Shown piece by piece: positions 1-6,294 of a DNA stretch of 11,654 nucleotides; the stretch's first letter is position 1; each line of letters opens with the position of its first letter. The translations under genes and the position numbers were made by a program. This stretch comes from Opitutaceae bacterium. Lineage in GTDB: Bacteria > Verrucomicrobiota > Verrucomicrobiia > Opitutales > Opitutaceae. Location of the stretch: NCBI GenBank assembly GCA_020847775.1, contig JADLBI010000130.1, positions 1 to 11,654 on the forward strand, given 5' to 3'. The notes under the pieces are model-generated. The model was not told the DNA's origin. It did no database searches and saw only the letters and a list, made by a program, of their open reading frames with translations.

Positions 1-259
1 CCATCTCGTGTTCCCCCCCCTCGAAAGAAAACACGTGGAGTGTTTCCGGCGCCTTAGTCAGGAAGGTCGTGTTGACGAAAGGAAACTCCGTCCGAAACAG
101 CGTGCCGGCGCCTTTGACGAAAATCGTCGCGAACACCGAGAGCCCGCAAAGCAGCACAAAATAAGTCGCCAGACGAAAGCACCAGAACACGCGCCGCTCC
201 GCCCGCGCCGCGGGGCCGGCGCGCTTGATAAATGGATTATCGTGATCGGAGGCTGCCAT
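1..259 (-). CDS. pstA: PstA, phosphate ABC transporter permease (N-terminal part, cut by window edge)
   Basis: This is the start of the second membrane subunit of the PstSCAB phosphate importer. Only about 86 codons are present and the frame stays open to the window edge. The protein begins MAASDHDNPFIKRAG, has a basic stretch (RAERRVFWCFR), then a hydrophobic segment at about residues 30-48 that fits the first transmembrane helix. The conserved PstA transport domain lies outside the window, so the identification rests mainly on position: the ATG is 4 bp after the pstC stop, the usual pstC-pstA order, and the segment has the basic-then-hydrophobic N-terminus of a permease. No Shine-Dalgarno motif is obvious, so translation is probably coupled to pstC. 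A run of eight G residues on the coding strand (positions 13-20) lies inside the reading frame. Confidence 0.82.
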   Translation of the reverse strand, partial: MAASDHDNPFIKRAGPAARAERRVFWCFRLATYFVLLCGLSVFATIFVKGAGTLFRTEFPFVNTTFLTKAPETLHVFSFEGGEHEM

Positions 260-263
260 GACT

Positions 264-1865
264 TCAGCCGATGGAGACGCGATAGCGTTGGACGATCCTC
301 TGCGCGAAGAAGTTGATCAGCAGCGCGAGGAAGAACAACACGATGCCCACCACAAACAACGCGCGATAATGGATACTGCCGTGCACGACCTCGCCCATCT
401 CCTGGGCGATGATGCCAGTCATGGTGTGCACGGGCTGCGTGAAAATCGCCAGCCCCGCCGTGAAATCGGGAATCGCGATGCGATTGCCCGCGCAAAGCAG
501 CACGACCATCGTCTCGCCGATCACGCGGCCCAAGCCAAGCAGCACCGCGGAGATGATGCCCGAAAGCGAGGCCGGCATGATGATGCGCAGGATCGTCTGC
601 CAGCGCGTGGCGCCGAGGGCGAGCGAGGCCTCCTTGAAGGGCCGCGGCACGTTGTTCAACGCGTCTTCGGCCAGGGTGAATATCGTCGGCACCGCGAGCA
701 GCGCGAGCAGACCGCCGGCGGTGAGGATATTGAGTCGCTCACTGTAGGGAAAACCCGGCACCCACGCCAGCCACGCCTGCTGAGACAACATGCGCAAGAG
801 CTGGCCCAGCACCGCGATGCCGAAAAAGCCCAGCACGACCGAAGGGATCGCCGCGATGAATTCGATGCAGGGTTTGATAAATTTGCGCTCCGCCTCCGTG
901 GCGATTTGGTTGACGTAAACCGCCGCGCCCACGCCCAGCGGCACGGCGAGGCACAGGGCGACAATCGACACCATCACCGAGCCGACCAATAGCGGCACCA
1001 TGCCATACCAGTCCTGCCAGAAGCTGGCCGTCAGCCATTGCTTGCCAAAAAGGAACGCCGTGATCGACTGCGACATCGGCACCACCTTATCATGGTCCCA
1101 CCTCGCCATGTTTTTTTCTATGGCGGGAAATCCGGCGATGAAGGTCCGGTTTAATTCCTGAAACGCGTCCATGCGCGTTTGTAATTCCGGGATCGGCATC
1201 GCTGGCGCATTGTCCAAGGCCTCCCGCAATTTTCCGACAAAGTCCGCATTCAACTCCTGATAATAGGATAACAGCCCAAGCAGCGGCTCGAGCTCCACGG
1301 CGAAATCCACCTCTTCAATCACCACTGCCGCGGCTTCCGCGGTTTTGCCGGCGGCCATAAGCTGGGCCCGCTCGGTGCGCCGATCCGCCATCACGAGGAA
1401 CTTGGATTTAATGCCGGAGGCCACTTCGCCCATGTCGGAGACGAGCCCGCGGATATCCTCCACGCTGTCGCTGTATCGGCCGGCGAAATCGTCAAAGGTC
1501 GCGAGTTCGCGATTGGCGCCGGCGATATCCAGCCCCCGCGCTTCACGATAATGGATAAACACGCGCAACCGCAGGTCCGAGAGGTAACGATTGAGCGCCG
1601 TATGGTCGTCCACCTGCTGGCGGACGAAATCCACGTATTCCAAACCGGCCTGGCGATAGATGCGCAGGTTGTCGCGATTCTGCGCGAAAAACCCAAAGCC
1701 CTCGCGAAACAAGAAGATCGTGATCAAGGCGAGCACGACAACGGACACGATGGCGTTGCCTCCGAAAAACCCCCTGATCGCGTCGTCCAGACTCAGGCCG
1801 AGGAACCGCGCCCGAGCCTTGTGAATCGGAAACACGGCGGGCGCGGAGTTTGAAGGGGCGGGCAT
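264..1865 (-). CDS. pstC: PstC, phosphate ABC transporter permease with long N-terminal domain
   Basis: This is an inner-membrane permease subunit of the high-affinity phosphate importer, partner of PstA, PstB and PstS. The protein has 533 residues from the chosen ATG. A more upstream TTG (1907) would lie inside the terminator-like T-run and is unlikely. There is a first transmembrane segment at about residues 36-54. A mostly polar, helical region follows at about 60-285. The transport core begins at about 288 (MVPLLVGSVMVSIVALCLAVPLG), and the EAA coupling loop is at about 411-431 (KEASLALGATRWQ...). The segment LGRVIGETMVVLLCAGN at about 444-461 is characteristic of PstC. E. coli PstC is only about 320 residues, so roughly 200 residues are extra and sit between helix 1 and the core, where they would be periplasmic. 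The gene is preceded by a 91-bp gap with a terminator-like hairpin after pstS and followed by pstA 4 bp later. The family call is firm; the function of the extra domain is unknown. Confidence 0.95.
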   Translation of the reverse strand: MPAPSNSAPAVFPIHKARARFLGLSLDDAIRGFFGGNAIVSVVVLALITIFLFREGFGFFAQNRDNLRIYRQAGLEYVDFVRQQVDDHTALNRYLSDLRLRVFIHYREARGLDIAGANRELATFDDFAGRYSDSVEDIRGLVSDMGEVASGIKSKFLVMADRRTERAQLMAAGKTAEAAAVVIEEVDFAVELEPLLGLLSYYQELNADFVGKLREALDNAPAMPIPELQTRMDAFQELNRTFIAGFPAIEKNMARWDHDKVVPMSQSITAFLFGKQWLTASFWQDWYGMVPLLVGSVMVSIVALCLAVPLGVGAAVYVNQIATEAERKFIKPCIEFIAAIPSVVLGFFGIAVLGQLLRMLSQQAWLAWVPGFPYSERLNILTAGGLLALLAVPTIFTLAEDALNNVPRPFKEASLALGATRWQTILRIIMPASLSGIISAVLLGLGRVIGETMVVLLCAGNRIAIPDFTAGLAIFTQPVHTMTGIIAQEMGEVVHGSIHYRALFVVGIVLFFLALLINFFAQRIVQRYRVSIG

Positions 1866-1901
1866 GCGGGTGAGTGTGGTGGTTGTTACGGTCCCAAGTA
1901 G

Positions 1902-1937
1902 AAACAAAAGCCTGCCGACGCTTGGTCAAGCAGGCTT
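1902..1937 (-). terminator. Terminator or attenuator hairpin between pstS and pstC
   Basis: On the minus strand the arms AAGCCTGC and GCAGGCTT form an 8-bp stem around a 14-nt loop. The second arm runs straight into TTTGTTTC, giving a T-rich tail. The loop contains a smaller CTTG/CAAG pairing. The structure begins 19 nt after the pstS stop codon, which itself lies inside a small TAAGC-CGA-GCTTA hairpin (1947-1959). The form fits a Rho-independent terminator. Because pstC follows with no other evident promoter, partial read-through is the likely role, making more PstS than permease, as is common for binding-protein operons. Confidence 0.7.
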
Positions 1938-1956
1938 GTGTCTCGATAAGCCGAGC

Positions 1957-2763
1957 TTAGCGAACCGGCACGAAACCGATTTGCTCGACGATCTTCTGGC
2001 CGATCTCGCTCAAGGTGAAATCGATGAACTTGGCCGCCTCGCCCTCGGGCTCTCCGTTGGTGTAGTAGAAGGTCGGGCGCGCGTAGGGATACTTTGTCGC
2101 CAACACGCTTTCCTTGGTCGGGGTGCCACCCTCGATGCTGACAACTTTGATGCCAGCTTCATCGATGTAGGCGAGGCCGACGTAGCCGATGCCGTTCGGG
2201 TTCTTGGCAACTTCGGCGACGATTTGCTCGTTGCCTGCCATCTTTTGTGAAGAGCCGGCATAATCGCGCTTCTTCATGGCGAGATCCTTGAAGTCAGAAT
2301 ACGTGCCCGAAGAGGTGTTGCGGGTGTAAACCGAGATCGTGCCAGGGGCGCCGCCGACGGCGGACCAGTCGGTGACGTCACCCGTGAAGATTTGCTCGAT
2401 CTGGCGCTTGGTCATGTCCGCGAGCGGATTGCCGGCATTGATGACGACCGCGATGCCGTCAAAGCATACGATCGTGGGCTTCAGCGTGATGCCCTTGGCC
2501 TTGGCCGCGGACATCTCGGTGGGTTTGGCGCGGCGCGAGGCCATGCCGATGTCGGCAGTGCTGCTGATGATCGCTGCGATGCCGGTCGTGGAACCTTCGG
2601 CGGCGATCTCGAAGCTGACCCCGGGCCGGGCGGCCTTGTATTCCTCGGCCAACAATGGCACGAGTTTCGCGCCGAGCGTGTCGGAGCCCTTGATCACCAG
2701 CTTCTGGGCTTGCATCGTGGTAGCGGCGAGGGCCGCGAGTGAAAGCATGAGCAGTTTTTTCAT
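1957..2763 (-). CDS. pstS: PstS, periplasmic phosphate-binding protein
   Basis: This is the periplasmic substrate-binding protein that captures inorganic phosphate and hands it to PstCA. The 268-residue product starts with a Sec signal peptide (MKKLLMLSLAALAATTMQA, probable cleavage before Q20). Phosphate-contacting motifs of the family are visible: GSDTL at 26-30, EGSTTG at 56-61, ADIGMASR at 70-77 and RNTSSGTYS at 148-156. The length is typical of the shorter PstS class. The cysteine at residue 100 is internal and there is no lipobox, so it is probably soluble rather than a lipoprotein. It lies 36 bp downstream of the porin gene and is followed by a terminator-like hairpin before pstC. No Shine-Dalgarno motif precedes the ATG. 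It could bind another oxyanion, but the motifs and neighbours favour phosphate. Confidence 0.96.
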   Translation of the reverse strand: MKKLLMLSLAALAATTMQAQKLVIKGSDTLGAKLVPLLAEEYKAARPGVSFEIAAEGSTTGIAAIISSTADIGMASRRAKPTEMSAAKAKGITLKPTIVCFDGIAVVINAGNPLADMTKRQIEQIFTGDVTDWSAVGGAPGTISVYTRNTSSGTYSDFKDLAMKKRDYAGSSQKMAGNEQIVAEVAKNPNGIGYVGLAYIDEAGIKVVSIEGGTPTKESVLATKYPYARPTFYYTNGEPEGEAAKFIDFTLSEIGQKIVEQIGFVPVR

Positions 2764-2799
2764 ATCGGTCAGTATTGTCGGATTACGTTGTTGGTTTGA

Positions 2800-4083
2800 T
2801 TAGAAGTTGACCTGGAGCTGCGAGCGGAGGCCGTCCACTTTCTCGCTGCCGCCATCGCTCAGCTTGCCGTTGATGTAGCCGAGCTGGAGTTTCACGTCTT
2901 GATTGATAAGGTAGTAGTTTAGGCCGAGGTAGAACTCCTCAAGCTGCTGACCAGTGCGAGCGGCGGGCGCGGAACGGATGCCGTCGGAGGCGCGGATGTT
3001 GCGGCCGTCGGCGTCAACCTCGCTGTAGCGCGCGACCAACTCGAGTTTCTCGCTAACCGCGAAGCTCGGCTGGATCCAGTAGCCACTGGGCTTGGCGGCC
3101 TTGGTGCCGCCCGCGAGCGCGCCGTCAACCGTAGCGCTCAGGTATTCACCGGAGAGATTGAAGGCGCCCGCAGTGTAATCAAAATAGAGCGAATACTCAG
3201 TGATATCGTGGCCCTTGCCGAAATTGGTGTTGCTGGCGCCGCCCATGTCGGGGAGAAGGCCGTAAGCCGCGCCGACGACGAACTTGCTGGCTGGGCTCAG
3301 CACCTTCGAATAGCCGACGTTGGCCCACATTGCGAGCGAGTTGAGCGAACCGTTGGTGCCGCTGCCGCTATACTTGATGCCGTCGGCCGAGGCGTCGCCA
3401 AAGCCGTCGATGCGAGTTTGCGTGGTTAGGGCCGCGCCATAAAAGAGGCCTGTGCTCTTGCCTTTACGCACATCCACGCTGCCACCATCGGCGAATACCC
3501 CGACGCGGTAACTGCCAGCGCCGAGGCGGCGGCCATTGTTGGGCTCGACAAAGAAACGCGTGACCGGCGAGCGTTCGATGGCCTTGAGGCTGCCCGACGA
3601 TGTCGTCTCCTCATAACCAAAGTTCACCTTGCGCAGGCCGAAATCGAGCGCGATGGCCTCGGAGCCGAGATAACCGCTCCATTCCACGAACGCCTTGTCG
3701 AAACCGCCGCCGGCGAAGTCATAGAGGAAGTTCGCCGTCCAATCCGGGCCGATGCCGGCGTTCATGCCGAAATATATCCGACGCATGAAAAGTTGGTTTG
3801 TCCCGGCGACATTCTGGTCGCTGTTCAAACCGGCGTATTGCAATTGCAGGCGACCGTTCAAGGCCACGGAGTTGGTGCTTTTTCCGGCCGAGACCGAAGC
3901 CATGACAAATTCCTGCGATTCACGCGAGAGATCGGCGCGCAGGTCTTCGGCTTCCTGATCGCTCAGAATGCCCTTGCGCACGAGCGCATCGAGCAAGGGG
4001 CCGGCTTCACCGGCCATGATCGGGCTGACCGCTAGAGCGAGGCCCGCCATCAGGGCCGTCCATTGGGATTTTATTGAGAACAT
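2800..4083 (-). CDS. Phosphate-selective porin (OprP/OprO family, Porin_O_P)
   Basis: This 427-residue outer-membrane beta-barrel porin probably lets phosphate into the periplasm for PstS. It has a signal peptide (about residues 1-24, ending SPIMAGEA). A short helical N-terminal segment follows, LLDALVRKGILSDQEAEDLR, which is typical of Porin_O_P proteins. The remainder consists of alternating barrel strands such as LNGRLQLQYAG, WTANFLYDFAGG and LVARYSEVDADG. It ends in phenylalanine (SQLQVNF), the usual terminal residue recognised by the BAM machinery. It is the first gene of the cluster and is directly followed by pstS, which supports phosphate as substrate, although polyphosphate or another anion is possible. 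The promoter is expected in the 312-bp region upstream. No Shine-Dalgarno motif is visible before the ATG. Confidence 0.9.
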   Translation of the reverse strand: MFSIKSQWTALMAGLALAVSPIMAGEAGPLLDALVRKGILSDQEAEDLRADLSRESQEFVMASVSAGKSTNSVALNGRLQLQYAGLNSDQNVAGTNQLFMRRIYFGMNAGIGPDWTANFLYDFAGGGFDKAFVEWSGYLGSEAIALDFGLRKVNFGYEETTSSGSLKAIERSPVTRFFVEPNNGRRLGAGSYRVGVFADGGSVDVRKGKSTGLFYGAALTTQTRIDGFGDASADGIKYSGSGTNGSLNSLAMWANVGYSKVLSPASKFVVGAAYGLLPDMGGASNTNFGKGHDITEYSLYFDYTAGAFNLSGEYLSATVDGALAGGTKAAKPSGYWIQPSFAVSEKLELVARYSEVDADGRNIRASDGIRSAPAARTGQQLEEFYLGLNYYLINQDVKLQLGYINGKLSDGGSEKVDGLRSQLQVNF

Positions 4084-4103
4084 AGGATCGTTCGATTCGT
4101 GTT

Positions 4104-4124
4104 GGTAGGTTTGAGACGCCTACC
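4104..4124 (-). promoter_or_regulatory. Stem-loop in the probable 5' leader of the porin gene
   Basis: The arms GGTAGG and CCTACC pair perfectly around a 9-nt loop, and the structure ends about 20 nt before the porin ATG. It could influence mRNA stability or translation of the first gene of the phosphate cluster. It is short, so chance occurrence is possible. Confidence 0.35.
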
Positions 4125-4234
4125 GTTTTACCGGTCCTTTGTTACGAATCCGTGTCGACCCTGTCACAATTCAGCAAAACCCCGCCGCTGGGCCATTTTG
4201 CGCCCGTCAAATCGACGGTCTGGATTGATTCATT

Positions 4235-4275
4235 GTATTTTATAAAATACTATTGGGAAGTATTTTATAAAATTT
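4235..4275. repeat. Tandem AT-rich palindromes (possible operator pair)
   Basis: GTATTTTATAAAATAC at 4235-4250 is a perfect 16-bp palindrome. Its first 14 bases recur exactly at 4260-4273, 25 bp downstream. Because each unit is self-complementary, the two copies also form a 14-bp perfect inverted repeat around the 9-nt loop TATTGGGAA. The pair lies 152-192 bp upstream of the porin start, in an AT-rich island in otherwise GC-rich DNA. A tandem operator for a dimeric regulator is the simplest reading; an AT-rich promoter element is an alternative. The bound factor is unknown. Confidence 0.6.
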
Positions 4276-4347
4276 ATGGGTCGCAAATTCCATTAACGAT
4301 CACGCTGCGTTCGAAACGCCCTGTGGCCTAATGACGAATTATCATCG

Positions 4348-4385
4348 TGAGGATTGGAGCTACGCGTAACGTAATCCTCATTACG
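4348..4385 (-). terminator. Alternative hairpins just downstream of mnmG (possible terminator)
   Basis: TGAGGATT (4348-4355) can pair with AATCCTCA (4373-4380) across a 17-nt loop. The second arm can instead form CGTAAT-CCTC-ATTACG (4370-4385), so the two structures exclude each other. They begin about 10 nt after the mnmG stop. No T-run follows on the minus strand, so intrinsic termination is not assured. Confidence 0.35.
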
Positions 4386-4395
4386 ACCCAATCCC

Positions 4396-6288
4396 CTACT
4401 CTTCCACCCGTGGATCGACCGCGTGCGATGCCTTTTTGGCTGTGGCCAAATAAACCATCAGCACACTGATATCCGCCGGATTCACCCCACTGATGCGCCC
4501 GGCCTGCCCCAACGTCATGGGTTTGAGGTCGGCCAGTTTCTGGGCGCTTTCTTTGCGCAGCCCGCGCAGGGCCAGAAAATCGAAGCCCGCCGGAATCTTG
4601 ATCGCCTCGACATCGGCCAACCGGGCGATCTGCCGCTCTTCACGCTCAAGGTAACCCTGATAGCGCACGCGATAAAGCACTTCGTCGCGAATCTCCGGGC
4701 CGAGATTGCGGAACGCTTCAGGGAGGGTTTCCGTGGCGACATCGCGCCGGATCAGCTCACCCCACGTCTTGCCTTCCGAGCGGTGGGTTTCGAGCCAAGT
4801 CTGCCAATCCGATATCGCTTTGAGCTTGATTTTAACCCTGCTTATCCGATTGCTGGATAGTAAATTAAGTGATTTCGCGTGATGAATAAAACGCGCCTCT
4901 GCACTGCCGTGGTTGAAGAGCAACCGATGCTCCGCGCGTGAGGTAAACATGCGGTAGGGCTCGTTCGTCCCCTTGGTGACTAGATCGTCAATCAGCACGC
5001 CGATGTAGCCTTCGTGACGCTTCACGATGAGCGGTGCGCCTCCCCTCGCCTTTTGCGCAGCGTTAACGCCGGCCACCAAACCCTGACACGCCGCCTCCTC
5101 GTAGCCCGACGTGCCGTTGATCTGACCGGCAAAGAACAAATTCTCGACTTTCTTGGATTCGAGCGTCGCGAACAACTGCGTCGGTGGCGCAAAGTCATAC
5201 TCCACCGCATAAGCCGGCCGCAACAGGTGCGCCCGCTCCATGCCCGGCACGCTGCGCACCATGGCCACTTGCACATCGAACGGCAGACTGGTCGAAAGTC
5301 CGTTGACGTAATATTCGTTAGTCGAACGCCCTTCCGGCTCCAAAAATAACAGGTGCCGTGGCTTGTCGGCAAAACGGACGAACTTATCTTCAATGCTGGG
5401 GCAATACCGCGGCCCCACTCCCGCAATCTCGCCGCCATACAGCGCTGAACGCTGGAGGTTCTCACGCACAAGTCGCGCCGTTTCCTCCGTCGTGTGCGTC
5501 ATCCAGCACGAAACCTGATCGCTGCCCGGCTTCCAGCCGAGCCGGGTTTCACCAGTTTGTTCCACGTGGAACATTTCTTCCGTATCCCGGGTGTCGTGAA
5601 ACGCAAAGAGCGTTGGATGCTCGTCGCCACGCTGTTCCTGCATCTTCGTGAAATCCAAACTGCGCCCCAGCAAGCGCGGCGGCGTGCCGGTCTTCAGGCG
5701 CTGAAGCTCGATGCCGGCTTCGAGAAAACTGCCTGAAAGCGTCTTGGCGGTAAAGTCGCCTAGGCGGCCGCCTTCGTTTTTATTTTGCCCGATATGCATC
5801 AGGCCGCGCAAAAACGTGCCCGTCGTGACGACCACGGTTTGGCCATGAAACTCGATATCCAGATTGGTCCTAACGCCAACCACACGGCCGTCCTTAAAGA
5901 TCAACCCGGTGACAAGCGCCTGGAAAACATCGAGATTGGGCTGAAGTTCTAACGTGTGCTTGAGGCGGTGCTGATAGGCCTTTTTGTCGCACTGTGCTCG
6001 AGGCGATTGCACGGCAGGCCCCCTGGATTCGTTTAACAGCCGAAACTGGATGCCAGTCAGATCGGTATTGATGGCCATTTCGCCACCCAAGGCGTCGATC
6101 TCCCGCACAATCTGACCTTTGGCCTGGCCACCAATTGCCGGATTACAGCTCATTTGGGCAATCGTATCGATATTGCCGGTGAGAAGCAGGGTAGAGGCGC
6201 CGATGCGCGCGGCGGCCAGACTGGCCTCGACACCAGCGTGGCCCGCGCCGCAAACGATCACATCATAGGACTTTTGTGTATAGCGCAT
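4396..6288 (-). CDS. mnmG: MnmG (GidA), tRNA uridine-34 carboxymethylaminomethyl-modification enzyme, FAD subunit
   Basis: MnmG works with MnmE to place a cmnm5 (or nm5) group on uridine 34 of certain tRNAs, using FAD, NADH, methylene-tetrahydrofolate and glycine or ammonium. The 630-residue product has the N-terminal dinucleotide-binding motif VIVCGAGHAGVEAS (residues 10-23). The signature MSCNPAIGGQAKG carries the conserved cysteine (C48). The second signature GVGPRYCPSIEDK carries the second conserved cysteine (C296), followed by EPEGRSTNEYYVNGLSTSLP. The GidA-associated C-terminal helical domain is complete. The ATG at 6288 is preferred over the in-frame TTG two codons upstream that abuts the mnmE stop. 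The gene follows mnmE by 6 bp and is surely co-transcribed. A variable loop around residues 225-255 contains MFHVEQ (239-244), encoded by a parS palindrome. Length is normal for the family. Confidence 0.98.
   Translation of the reverse strand: MRYTQKSYDVIVCGAGHAGVEASLAAARIGASTLLLTGNIDTIAQMSCNPAIGGQAKGQIVREIDALGGEMAINTDLTGIQFRLLNESRGPAVQSPRAQCDKKAYQHRLKHTLELQPNLDVFQALVTGLIFKDGRVVGVRTNLDIEFHGQTVVVTTGTFLRGLMHIGQNKNEGGRLGDFTAKTLSGSFLEAGIELQRLKTGTPPRLLGRSLDFTKMQEQRGDEHPTLFAFHDTRDTEEMFHVEQTGETRLGWKPGSDQVSCWMTHTTEETARLVRENLQRSALYGGEIAGVGPRYCPSIEDKFVRFADKPRHLLFLEPEGRSTNEYYVNGLSTSLPFDVQVAMVRSVPGMERAHLLRPAYAVEYDFAPPTQLFATLESKKVENLFFAGQINGTSGYEEAACQGLVAGVNAAQKARGGAPLIVKRHEGYIGVLIDDLVTKGTNEPYRMFTSRAEHRLLFNHGSAEARFIHHAKSLNLLSSNRISRVKIKLKAISDWQTWLETHRSEGKTWGELIRRDVATETLPEAFRNLGPEIRDEVLYRVRYQGYLEREERQIARLADVEAIKIPAGFDFLALRGLRKESAQKLADLKPMTLGQAGRISGVNPADISVLMVYLATAKKASHAVDPRVEE
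5558..5573. promoter_or_regulatory. parS site 1 (ParB-binding palindrome) inside mnmG
   Basis: TGTTCCACGTGGAACA is a perfect 16-bp palindrome. It matches the Pseudomonas-type parS sequence and differs from the classical TGTTTCACGTGAAACA only at one symmetrical pair of positions. ParB loads onto such sites near the chromosome origin to drive segregation and SMC loading. The site lies in the coding sequence of mnmG and is read as M-F-H-V-E-Q. A second copy lies 961 bp away in mnmE, which makes chance very unlikely. Confidence 0.9.
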
Positions 6289-6294
6289 GAACAA

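Larger units (their letters stand above)
4084..4395. promoter_or_regulatory. Intergenic region upstream of the phosphate cluster
   Basis: This 312-bp gap between the mnmG stop and the porin start should contain the phosphate-cluster promoter. It holds, from the porin outward: a 6-bp stem-loop close to the start codon (4104-4124); a single Pho-box-like half site CTGTCAC at 4161-4167 on the plus strand; a small CCGTC/GACGG hairpin (4204-4218); a pair of AT-rich palindromes (4235-4275); and hairpins next to the mnmG stop (4348-4385). No complete two-repeat Pho box and no well-spaced -35/-10 pair could be assigned. No open reading frame or tRNA was recognised. Confidence 0.6.

Noticed and set aside
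32..38. CACGTGG, a partial parS core at the window start
   Set aside because: Only the central hexamer and one flank match; the outer arms do not form the parS palindrome.
258..992. Long plus-strand open frame (244 codons) opposite pstC
   Set aside because: It is an antisense shadow of pstC, rich in Arg, His, Asp and Gln with no domain character; similar antisense frames across the window (for example 1864-2250, 4423-4860, 7636-8145, 10951-11577) were left out for the same reason.
4161..4171. Possible Pho box beginning CTGTCAC
   Set aside because: Only one half site is good; the second repeat at 11-bp spacing (CAGCAAA) matches poorly and the orientation is away from the porin gene.
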